From: Cruorifilaria tuberocauda
Lineage: Eukaryota > Nematoda > Chromadorea > Rhabditida > Onchocercidae
Assembly: GCA_013365365.1 (NCBI GenBank)
Contig: JABVXU010000684.1
Coordinates: 1-26,054, forward strand
DNA: 26,054 nucleotides
Direction of reading: 5' to 3'
Shown: positions 10,101 through 21,400 of the stretch, piece by piece
Numbering within the stretch: the stretch's first letter is position 1
How the letters are laid out: the number at the start of each line of letters is the position of its first letter
Notes under the pieces: model-generated
The model's database searches: none
What the model saw: the letters and a program-made list of their open reading frames with translations, nothing else
What the model was told of the DNA's origin: nothing
Program-made: the position numbers and the translations under genes

Positions 10101-13100
10101 GGGTCAGAAATTTAAAAGAATTTCATCAGAATTTCAACAGCACTTTCCAGCCATCTCATTCCGTGCATAGCAGTGCAGATGATGTTCAGGTCCGTTGTCA
10201 TAACTCATCGAACGGAAATGAAACTCCTCAAAACAATTATGGATTAATTAAGTGATTTACTAGATGGCATTGGATATATGTTCAGCAGGTCCTTACCAAT
10301 AGACATATACAATTAAAAATGTTCAAGAAGTCTAAGGAATATTGCACAACATGTTGAGACTTTTGTGGAGATTTGATGTAATATAATTAGTATAAGACGC
10401 ACATCATTTTAGCGTGCAAACACAGTGCAAGGGACAACAACATCTGTAGTAGCACCAAGGCCGATTAATAATGCTTGGAATAAAGGACCTCCTCCTGGCA
10501 TGCGAGCTTTATCTTCGTCGACACAGATAACCTCTAATCATCGTCCAGGTTCAATTTATTCATACTTTTTTGCTTAGTTTTCGTTATACTTCGTTTGCAT
10601 AATTTTTCATATAGAAGCCAGTGCTCAAGATTAACCGGATTACAGAAATTTCATCTGGTAGAGATGTGGAAACAGCAGCACCTATAGTAACAACAGCAGC
10701 ATCATGTCCACCATGTTCAGATCAACGACCACAACAAGGGGTTGTCAAGGCCCGAGGATCTGTACAGGCAGCAGCTATTTCTGGTGGCTGAATTAATTTT
10801 GTTGTTGTAGTGATTCTTTAGCTCTGGATTTCATCTATTCCGCATCTACTTCTCAACTATTATAAATAAATAAAGTATGCGGTTCAGTTCCAGGTCGCTC
10901 AGTAACAACAGATGTAGCATTAACAACGGTTCCGGAATGTCGTCCAAACAGACCAGTTCCCTCTATAATTCCTGGATCTGACACGGTATCGCCTAACACA
11001 GAAGCAACGGGAGTTGTAGTTTTAGATGCGCAAACTGCGGTTGCGCCTATTATAACGCGCGAAATTCAACAAACTCATCAGTTGTCTGCAGCGGCATCAT
11101 CGTCATCTATTGCACCTACAGATCCGACACCCAGCGCTGCAGTTACTGATACAGCGAAAGCGACTACAGCAAATTCTGTGACAACGGCCTCAGATGGGTA
11201 AGATTATGAAAATTTTTACGATGCTGTAACTGGTTTTAAGGCGATACTTGCGCAAAAATAAAGTAATAGCGACTAACAGTGGATTTCAGATTACTAGTGA
11301 ATAATAATTATTTCATAAATGAAAAGAGAGAAATCATAATTGTGGAATTTCAGGAAGCATTTCGTTTGGAATCCAGATGCGCCGTCATTTGTGCCCCGCA
11401 ACTTGACTAATTATCGAAATAATGAATCCCAAAGCCATCGTCCAACACTGCACAGTGTACGAACACCACCCGCTGCACCATTACCGCTCATGTCTACACA
11501 CATTACCGGACCAGGACAAATTCAAGGTTTGGCTCTTGCCAATCCACAGGCTTTATCTGTTCAGGTGAACAATTTCAATGTTTCAGTGTTTCGAACTTTT
11601 CCTAAGTTATAGAATAGCAAAATCCGAATGACTTCCTATGATTAGTTTCCATTATTAATTATGAATTTTAATTAAGACAACTTTTCCGTTGTTATTGACT
11701 AAAATTTACTAATAAAAAAAAGTTATTTACTGAAATCATTTTGTCTCTCTTATTTAATAATTCAACATTTAAAGGTTCAGTTTAGTCAAGCAATAACAAA
11801 AATTTAAGTCTGATGGACAATGGCATTTTTAATAAAAATAATTTAGCTTCATTAATCACCATCATGTTGTAGAATGTGCCGTCAATTACGCATACTGGAC
11901 CACCACAAATGTTTCCATATGCTCATGCTAGTGCATACGGTGCTGCAATGCCGGTTTATTATAACCCATCGGTTGTGCAGGTATATTCTGATTTCGAATC
12001 AAACTGAAATTTGCAGATGTTAATCTCAATTATTACTTAATATAAATTTATTCTTCACTCTTCTGGACTTCGTTGGGTGAACTTCAGCGAACTTTTCGTA
12101 GGAGAAAAAGGCTAGCATTACGAATATCGCGTAAAATTCTAGAGTACTCCAAGTGCCGCTGCTGCAACAGGAACTGCTGCAGCAAATGTTACGGGTGGTC
12201 CAATTGTTGCAAGTACTGCCGGTTTACCGATTGGTCGTCATGGACAAATGACTGGACAAACACCTTCAACTAATCGTCGGAATCAGCAGCAACAATTCAT
12301 GCAGGGTGTCGCTGGTATGTACGTTCCTGGAGCTAATCAACCGTACGCCCAACAACTGATGTCACAGTATCAGGTCAACAGTTTGGATATGATGATTGTT
12401 TAGAAGTTATTTACAGATGGATAGTGTTATAATCTAAAATTCATGCTGCACGATAAAGAACATTTCAATAGAAATTGACAAGAAATAGATAGATGTGCGC
12501 CAAATTTTTCAAAGTTATAAATTTGAGGAAAATTCACATAATTTAGTACTTGCTGAGTTGCAGATTGAATTCTGTTTAAGTCTTCATCAAATCATATATC
12601 AGTGTTATTCAAATTAAACATTTTGCATGTTTAAATTTGTCTCACAATTTGTTTCGCATATATTTAACATATTAAATATACTTTAATTTTTGTTTTCTGA
12701 TATTGTTGATTTTTTTTTAGATTCCATATTTTGCACCATATCCATCGCAGCTCTCAGTTGGAGCTTCATCTAATATGCCACCACCACCGATACCACCTCC
12801 ATCGACAAACGCAGTACTCACTGCTCCTCCACCTTACCAAATTATACAGGTGAATAATATAGAAAGCAGATATTTGAGCTGCTGTAGTTAATGACAGTAT
12901 CATTTGTAGTATGTTAAAAAAGAGTGAAGTATATGAAAGAGTACACATTGTTTAATTATTTCAATGCAGATTAATACTGACATGTATCATTTGCATAGCT
13001 TGCAATAATCAAAACCGATTTGAAGTGGCAAATATTTTGAATTGAATGTCGAATATTTTTCATGTCAAATTTTTCGTTTATCGAAAAAATTCTTCAGGCT

Positions 13101-16100
13101 CAAACCCAATCGCAGACTTTTCCGCGACAACTTTATCAAGGCGATCATTCCGTCGTATGTTTTGTTGGTTTCAGTAGTACAGATGTTGAGATGAACAATC
13201 ATTCGATTATATAATAAAACTAATATTTTTCAGAACTACATGATATCACGTGTGCCGCAGTCTCATCCAGCTATAGATTATACTGGTAAGTGCAAGAAAC
13301 ATAAATTGATGCATAGTAATCAATCTTTTGTCTTGTACTATTTCAAAATAATTATTATCAAATTTGTTATTGCAGTAAAACAAATTGAAAAATTCCTGAA
13401 AGATTTACCCATACTGGAATCTGCTAAGTTTTTGATCATTTAAAAAAAAATTTATTGCTTATTATTTCTAGCAACAGCATCAGCACAGCAGCAGCTGCAT
13501 CAAGGATCAAGTGCTGCTTCAAGTAATGGAACAGGTTCAAACGGGCCTAACAGTCAACCGGCAACACCTGGACCTGTGGTATCACCTCCTCAGGTGAGTA
13601 AATGTCATTACATCTTGACAAACCATGTAATTTGATCAAATGTTTGCTGTGAGTTGTGCGGAGTTTTCTGAAGGTTTTGCTTCTGACCTATATGAGCAGT
13701 AGAATAATTTTCATGTAAATCTCAACCATATAAAATTGTGATATTGCTTCAATATATCATAATATATATTTGTGGATGCTGTTTTGTTCACATTCTGGTA
13801 ATCGTAAGTTGATAGCAAGCCACTATAATTTTCGGCTCTAAATAATTTTCCAGAATCATCACATTATCGAAGTAATTTCCAGAATGTCAAATTTTTGTGA
13901 TAAAAATTATTTTAACCGATTTTTCAAGTTGCTTAATATATTTGGGTCACTAGAGCAATTTTTTATACTTCGACCGTTGTAGCATTGTCTACAGTTCATC
14001 ACCAGTCTAAATCTTTTTAATGCAACCCGTCAATACGGTGAGACTCAGCCGTTATTTTAAATAATACAAAAGATTAAAAATGGTGCATGCTTGTGAGTAT
14101 GTGTATGCGTGTGTAATTATGAGTGTATGTGTCTATGTGTATACGTACGTGTACGTGTCTGCGTATGCATATGTGTGTGTTTGCGTGTGTGTGCATGTAT
14201 ATGTATGTAAATTTATGTCTAATGCACTGAATGTATCAATTTTTGTTATCCACTCGATAACATATCCTAATTTAATCCGCTTTTGTTCACTTTGCACCGT
14301 TCAAATAGGTACAACAGCAGTCAGCATCATTATCACAGTATCCACAATCTGGAACGCCGCAATCGCCACATACTCTATTTGTTCCACTTCCGCCGGGGGC
14401 AGTTCCATCAAATGCACAACCACACGTGTACGTCCAAGCACCGGTTTGTTGTTTGCTTGTATGTTCATCTTTCATTCTTCTGGTTTGTTAGCCTAAAGCA
14501 GTGTTACGTTTCAAAAGATCATGATAACAAATAGCATGATTCAAATGAAGCGTTGAATGAATTTTATGAATGTCAATTGTATACAGACTGACGTTTATAG
14601 ACAAATGAGAAATTCTACAAATATTTCAAAAGAAGGGCGGATTTGTGACTAGGAGTGAGCATTCCAAGCGGAACTTAAAGATAGCGTTCATTACATCATT
14701 TAATGTTTTGATCAGATATTTCAGGATGAATCAACTGACTGATTTAGGTCCGTTTTTTTTAAATAAGAAATATGTTGAATTTTGTTGGATTTGATAAAAG
14801 CGTTTGATTAATTGCTAGGGCAGAATATTTATTGATAAGATCTCACAGATGAAAATTTCATTTGCATGTTTTATTTTTTTCAATAAAGGTGACTGTAACC
14901 GCAACGTTCACCTGTGCAACTATACGTAAGTGAATAAAGTCGTGTGAACTGATTTCGCCAAATCCGAACTTTCTAGTAACTTTTCAATTGAAAGATCTTT
15001 AATCATTGCTAGTATTATTCACTTTATTTTCCTTCAAATGAAAATAGATTCAAGCAAATGAATCGATACAAATACGAAAAGTCACTATGATCCATTCGTT
15101 GCAGCAGTTTCCGTTCATTGCGTCTGGACAACCAGGTTTTGTGATGGCGTATGGTCCACAACCAGTTGTTGTTCATCCATCTGTCGCAGTATCAGCAGCC
15201 CATGTCCCTTTTTCACAAGCACATCAAACTCATACACAAGTAAGGGTTTCACTTTATTTCTTGCAGTGACTTAATTGATCAGGATTGCAACTTTCTCTTG
15301 ATAAATCTTTTTACTAGATGACATCCCGTCCCTGTGGTCAGGTCCTCTCTCCAGTTGCTCTATTTACAATGGAAAAACTATAACACTCTAAATGACCGTC
15401 TGATCTTTTTTTTGTTATTAAAATAATTAAAAGCTTCGCGTCACTGCGGAAAAGTTTATCAAGGACGAGGATATTAATGGTTATTTCGAATATATGGCAT
15501 TTCAGCCAAATATGTTCGAACAATTTCAAGGAGCAGTTGTTGAAACGGCTGCTTTGCAACAACCTCAGTTACCGAGTACTTTGGGTCATCAACCTTATGT
15601 TGCTGGTGATCAGTTTTACGGTCATTACATACATCGTAAGTAGGCTGAACTCCTTTCCTCAAATTAAATTAAGAAAATAAAAGATTAAAGAGATACGTAC
15701 TGTTTTTGAAAAAACAAAGGACGGGAAATTAGTTAACGAAAGTAGAAACTGATTTGAGGATTGATTTCGATTTTCTGAAATTTCACTTCAGCACAGCAAC
15801 AACAGCAGGGAATATTCCAGCAGCAACAGCAACAGCCCCCACCACCGCAACAACAACAGATAGTAGCAAGTAATGCGGGATCGATACGCCACAGTTCAGT
15901 AAATACCGGGACTGGCGGTCCACCGCATCAGCACCAAGCTTTTCAGCCTGGTGTTTCTCAAAACAGTTCTGTCCCACCAAGTGGTCAGTATTGGAAGTTA
16001 TTTGGTTTTAATTGCTTTTATTGCACTAAAGAAATACTTTTTTATTTAATGAGTTTCTATATAAAGCAAATTATATAAAAATATTTAGCCTCAAATATTT

Positions 16101-16452
16101 CTTAAATTAAATTTTCTTACATTGATTTCAATCAATATAAGGCCGAAAGGTTGAAATATTTTTTTGTGAGATATGGCAGGAATTGTTTTTTGTTAGGGAC
16201 TGATCATCATCTATTTCTACTACTACTAATCCATTGAAGTGAAATACTCATAAGGAATAAATCTTTTCTGAAGTAGACGATTTATGTTGTTATCGGCTCG
16301 CCATGTTTATCAATTTCCAAAATACTTTTTGGATATCAGTTCTGATTTTTCGATAATCTCCAACTTTTCTGTCATTTCTACATTCTTAAGTAAAATTCGG
16401 ATTAAAGTTATTCATGATAATAAGTTCGAATGTTTCAGATTCTAACAACTGA
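7166..16452 (+). CDS. atx-2: Ataxin-2 homologue (RNA-associated, Lsm/LsmAD/PAM2)
   Basis: Ataxin-2 is a cytoplasmic RNA-associated protein that binds poly(A)-binding protein and controls mRNA translation and stability. My 25 exons are 7166-7189, 7567-7632, 7831-7902, 8012-8165, 8252-8459, 8612-8794, 8949-9118, 9252-9419, 9709-9873, 10014-10189, 10413-10548, 10622-10783, 10894-11197, 11354-11564, 11873-11980, 12143-12373, 12721-12849, 13098-13154, 13234-13285, 13472-13593, 14309-14443, 15105-15239, 15506-15635, 15792-15983 and 16439-16452; they join to 1167 residues. The Lsm fold covers about 14-85 (RGVYANQELLVLITKMIGK, DGLIFEGIFAGCSP). LsmAD covers about 107-220 (DGWSVEQMF, GVKSTFDENMPEYA, RIAQEINSSSASRARAQLEND). 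Next come an Arg/Gly/Ser-rich part (about 240-300), a long disordered Ser/Thr/Pro region, PAM2 at 666-678 (FVWNPDAPSFVPR), and a Q/P/A-rich tail with Q-runs at 1101-1122. Exons 5 and 6 use atypical aag and gag acceptors. Exon 12 may be optional. Length is near human ATXN2. Confidence 0.92.
7196..7285 (+). repeat. 45-bp perfect tandem duplication in atx-2 intron 1
   Basis: A 45-base unit occurs twice back to back, at 7196-7240 and 7241-7285, with no mismatch. It begins six bases after the exon 1 boundary. Each copy ends in gaattttcag, so a splice-acceptor-like sequence is duplicated. Using either acceptor would bring an early in-frame stop after exon 1. Confidence 0.97.
7716..7765 (+). repeat. 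25-bp imperfect tandem duplication in atx-2 intron 2
   Basis: Copies at 7716-7740 and 7741-7765 share ttgctcttttcata and ggatttca, with a t/g difference in the middle and another at the last base. The near-identity suggests a recent slippage or duplication event. Confidence 0.9.
14091..14207 (+). repeat. Degenerate TG-rich tract in atx-2 intron 20
   Basis: A GTGTATG/GTACGTGT-rich stretch lies between exons 20 and 21. It is a more degenerate relative of the microsatellite upstream of the gene. It reads open on the + strand but has no protein signature. Confidence 0.8.
15792..15859 (+). repeat. CAG/CAA glutamine-codon tracts in atx-2 exon 24
   Basis: Exon 24 opens with five Gln codons (15794-15808), then GIF, six Gln codons (15818-15835), four Pro codons, and four more Gln codons (15848-15859). 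CAG and CAA are mixed throughout. This is a separate C-terminal tract and need not be equivalent to the N-terminal polyglutamine that expands in human ATXN2. Confidence 0.9.
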
Positions 16453-18453
16453 CTGTCTCTCCTGCGTTACGGTTATTGCATCAAGATATGCTGTGAACTA
16501 TCGCTGTCTTGGGTTTCACGTTTAATTTGTTCAGAGCCATTCAGAGAAAATTTTGGATATCTCTTTTGTTGTCTGAGTATGTATTTTTCGTTCGATCTGA
16601 TCACATATCTTATTCAAAAACGTATAGACGCATTTTTCTAAGAGAAGCTTCAGACATGCGTTTAGTAAATTGCAGATTTTCTTTATGCAGAAGAGACAAA
16701 AACATAGGCTTCATTAGGCTGCTGTAATCTGTTTCTTTAGTATGTTTGACTCAATTTCTGCTTTTTATCTTTTGTAAAATTTTTAAACATTGCTTCTTTA
16801 TTAAGATCTGTACATATGATCTGCCATTACGATTTATCCCATCTTTAGTATGCTGTATGTTTCTTTTGTTCATTCGCTTATTCTTTCAAATATGTTTTGG
16901 AAATTTATAACGCAAACTCCATCAGTTTTTCGTTTTTACGAAATAAGATTTCGTTTTCAATCAACAGGCTTATCTTTTTTCCGAGTCTTCCATTCAGTCC
17001 TTTTTCTCATCTTAGGAACTCATGAATTAATGTGCTGTTATGTATGAAGTTTAGACAGTTTTGCTACGGGTTGTTTCCTCGCTTTCTTTTTTTCTTTCAC
17101 ATTATAAGATCGTAATTTTAAATTTATATTAATTTTTTTCCGGACATTTTCATGTTGAAAACTGGAGGAAGCGAAAGAAAGGGAAAAGGTTTTTCACATA
17201 TATGATATAACGTGTCTAATTCAATGATTTATACGAGAAGTTTAAGTACTTTGTTGCATACCGTAAAAATTTCAAATTTAAAATCATTTGTAAAAAATTA
17301 TCTTCTAAAAAATCTAGCAATGAAGCTTCATTGTTTTCGTGAGCGAAAAAACGGTTGAGGTGCATACTTAATTACTTTTCTCATTTTAATAGTAGTTATG
17401 TTCAAGGACGAAGGGACAGTGAAGCAAGAGATCTACTTTAGTATTTTGCAAGCTCAAGTGATAATTCACCGAAATAAGTGGTACGAATGAGATGAAGGGA
17501 ATGGTTTAGGTTTCAATTTCACTCAAAGAGAAAGTATATCATAGAATTTGGATTTAACCTATTATAGTTTTCGAGTATTCAATTTAGATTTGAAGCTTTG
17601 TTGTTTCTAATGAAATCACGATATCATTTCTCTTGATTGCTATTATGATTTCTAATATTCCCGAAAATTTGACAGTTATATGTGAGATGTATTTAAGAAA
17701 TAAAGATGAGACACAAAAAGTTCGTTTTTATAATGCGCAGTTCAAATTGATATCGTTGAATCGAATGGTATCAAAATTATATTCAGCAGGTCACACTAGT
17801 TTGGTAGAACATGCCGGATTTTGGAGATTTACGAATGAGTTTGTTCGTAAATAGAGGGAAGATGGAAAGTTGAGAGTGTAAATTGGATGGGAAATCGGTA
17901 AATTGGTAACTGGAAAAATAGCTTTAGGAGAGAGTGAATATTCAGTAATGGAATTATTGAGGCTTATTTGTCTAGTAGTACCTAATAATTGCTCTCGTGG
18001 TGCTACACCCTTCCATTAAATAAATTTATATATACGAGCAAAAGATTACTTTAACGTTACGATAAATGTTATTTTAAATTGGCGAAGTTGTAGATGAGTT
18101 TAAATTTATTCTGCAAATTTAGGTATATTTTGGATAACTCAAAAATCAAAATTGAAAATTCGTACTATAATGAACATAATTTTTCGATATATGTATGGAT
18201 GGTTGTCAGGTATTGCTTGAAATATTGGAAGGAATAGTTTTATCAGTAATTTTTTGAATTTACCTGCAACATTTTTATAGTATGTATTTTAAAAACTAAA
18301 ATACTCTAATAAGAAAAATAATGAAGAAGCAAAAAAGTTCGAAGAAGAAGGAGTGATTGCATAGTAAAGAATTCTCTTTGCTTGCAGGATAAGCAAGAAA
18401 TTTCCTGTCGAATGAGTATTTGTAAATTCTTCATCTCTAGTTGAATATTCACA
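16453..18453. other. atx-2 3'UTR and intergenic region
   Basis: No conserved exon is visible between the atx-2 stop and the TBC1D5 gene. AATAAA-type hexamers occur near 17699 and near 18018-18024; either could serve as the atx-2 polyadenylation signal, which would imply a 3'UTR over 1 kb. Two short open stretches (16509-16727 and 17633-17854) show no recognisable family. Confidence 0.55.
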
Positions 18454-18491
18454 GAATTAACACACTTTTGCATGGTATATATTCATTAAAC
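18440..18491 (+). promoter_or_regulatory. Possible spliced-leader acceptor for the TBC1D5 gene
   Basis: The sequence gaatattcacag ends at 18454, 37 bases before the ATG at 18492, and resembles a nematode 3' splice site. With no upstream exon evident, trans-splicing of a leader is a reasonable inference. A second AG at 18440 (tctctag) is an alternative. Confidence 0.4.
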
Positions 18492-21400
18492 ATGCACAGT
18501 TCAAGTCATCAACTGACATTTCAGTAAGTTTATTTCATTGAATCAAAAATAACTATTGTAAAAATAAAAAAATATAGAAGAAAAGAAAATTCAAATTATT
18601 ACTAGAAATTTAAGAGATCCTTTTAATTAAGATAAAATTAATTAAGGGAAATTTCTTGAATTTCAGACAAAAATCTGGCATTATTTACTTATTTCTTTAT
18701 GTTTTACAAATACAAAGTTTTTTTTTTCTTAGGATTTACTTTAAACAAATTATATCTCTTACGTAATTAAAATCTGCCTATTTAATGATGATAATGCTTA
18801 AAGAAAGCAAGAATTATTAAAATTGTATATTTTTGTGCTTTATATTTTCTAACACCTGTTACTTGCTTATATGAAATACATAGGGAAGAATGGAAAGAAT
18901 TTTTTGGAGAGCGAGTAAATTTGAAACGAATAGAAAAAGGTTGCTTAAATGGTAAACTTCGTGGTTCACATGTTCGGTCTATTATTTGGAGGGTTAGTTT
19001 CTTTCATTTATACATTTCTGAAAGTAAAACATATCAATTTAAACTTCATTAAATTCGCCACTAGTGATGAAATCACTTTCAATGTTTACATAAATAAAAT
19101 GCTACATAAACAAATTTTAAAAATAAATATATTAAATAATCCATCTATATCTAATACTTAATTGTTAAATCTCATTAATTATCATTCAAATTTTATTTTT
19201 AGATATTGCTTCGTTGTTTACCTCTTGAACGAGAAGAGTGGTGCACGATTCTATCACGATCTCGTAATTCATATGATAAATTGAAATCTGAGGTCGGTAT
19301 TTTGTGTATAGTCAAGGTGTAAATAGGAATAATATGGAATTCAGAAAGTTCCACTTGTGATTCTTTACAAAAAAAATGGATAGAAAATCCAACTTTTACT
19401 ATTTCCATATTAAACAGTTTTTATTTTTGTAATGTATGTTATGTGCGGTATATATTTTAGAATGTTTCAGCATATTTATGATATTATCCAACTTTTTAGC
19501 TATTGACGAATCCACGCGAGAAAACATCAGGTTTGGATCCAAACGTCAGTAATCCGTTGTCACTTGGTGATGAGGTGATGCGTTTCATTGTAATTATTTA
19601 ATTATACTTCTTTCTTTTATATTAAGCAGGTTTTTATTGATTTTCAGAATCCGTGGCAACAATACTTCAGCGATTGCAATTTGCGTGAATCTATAAATCG
19701 TGATGTAGAACGAACGTAAGTTTATATTTACATCTCATGAATTAAGTTTAAGTAACTTATTTCTAAGCAAATTTTTATTTAAGCTTTAAAAATTTCAAAA
19801 AAATTTTTTCCAGATTTCCAGAGTTGGAATATTTTAAAGACGAGAATGTGCGAACTATTATGTCAGATATTCTCTTTATATATTCGAAACAACATTCAGA
19901 CATTTCTTATAGACAAGTAATTTAAATTATTGCATAAATTGTTATCATATTTAAAATTTTAAATTAAATGGCTTATCAAAATGTAATTTTTCAGGGCATG
20001 CATGAGATACTTGCAACGCTAATTTTTGTATTAAATTATGATCAACAAACATTTGCTCATCTTATGGAACAAAGCAGATTGAAGTAAGCGTATTGTGTCG
20101 GTTAACACTGTTTTTTCATTCGATTCATTGATGATGGAAGATAATTTTAAACGTCTTATGCAATTTTAAATTTTATTTTTTAGTTTATATATTTATAGTA
20201 TATGTGCTTATCCATTGCATTTCATGTTCTACTTATATATAAATTTCTTATCTTTTAAATATAAAAATGGTTTATTAATTAATTTTTAAGTAAGGCATTT
20301 CTTCCATTCAGTAATTTTCTCGTGTAATTTCATTATAATATGCAAAATTTGAAATTTTATATCACTTTAATTATTTTAGAGAATTGCCGCCAGAAGAGTT
20401 GAAAATTCTGTGTGCCGTTAATAATAAAAATTTCCTTGAACATGACTCTTTGTTAGTTTTCATATTTTTTTGTTAATAATTTAATTTGAGCCTTAGATAA
20501 TTTGAATTGGTTTTTTTCACTAATTTAATGATTAGCAATAATTTATTGAATATTTTTTTTTATTACTTTTCAATAAAATGCAATATTTTCATTCCTATAT
20601 TACGAATAGGGAAGGTTGGCGTGAAAAACGTTGACAAACGTTTGGCTTAATGTTTAACAACTTTCCATGTTTTTTTTTTCCAAGTTGATCTTTTATTGAA
20701 TTTTTATCCACAGTGAAATATTTACTCAATTAATGATGATGCTGGAACGATGGTACTTGGCGGGTGATGAAGAATATGTCGAATATTCTAATCGTACTTC
20801 GGGAAGTAATGGCAAATTAAGCTATTGTGTACCATTTGTTAGTCCAGATGATAATTCTGCTAATTCAAGAAATGAATTAATTATTAAGCTTCGAAGTATC
20901 ATGAATGATATATTGGCAATAGTTGATCCTGAAATGCATCAGCATCTCTTGAAATTGAATATTTTACCACAGATTTATGGAATGTTAGTTAAAATTTATT
21001 TCCGAACTATCGTTTATGAACTAATTAATGATTTATCTTATCTCTTTTAAAATTACAAAAATCGTAACATCTATAGATTGATTTGTGTGGTCATTTATTA
21101 GCTATGTATAAGCTTTTGGAGTATTTCATAATAGTCCTTATGATCAAAAATCTTAGTTGAATAGTCGAATGTGTAGTAATCATGAATTTCGATTAATGTT
21201 TAGAATTACGGAAAAATTCGAAGTTTTATCCATTGAACTCTTTGCAGTCGTTGGTTGCGATTATTATTCGGTCGGGAATTTCCGATTCACGATCTCTTAT
21301 TTGTATGGGATGCTATATTCGCTTTCAGGCCATCGTTATCTTTGGTTGACTATATTTTTGTCGCGATGCTCGAATACATTAGACATCTAAGTAAGTTTAG

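Noticed and set aside
14287..14475. Minus-strand Cys/Gly-rich open stretch
   Set aside because: It is the antisense shadow of atx-2 exon 21, whose + strand frame, splice sites and phase all fit.
14889..14925. Exon-like 37-base segment with a strong gtaagt donor between atx-2 exons 21 and 22
   Set aside because: Its length is not a multiple of three, so including it breaks the frame of exon 22. It remains possible only as a non-productive exon.
16509..16727. 72-codon open stretch starting with ATG after the atx-2 stop
   Set aside because: No recognisable family, no splice partners, and it lies in the presumed 3'UTR.
17633..17854. 73-codon open stretch in the atx-2/TBC1D5 intergenic region
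   Set aside because: No family signature and no convincing start context or splice sites; chance length for this composition.
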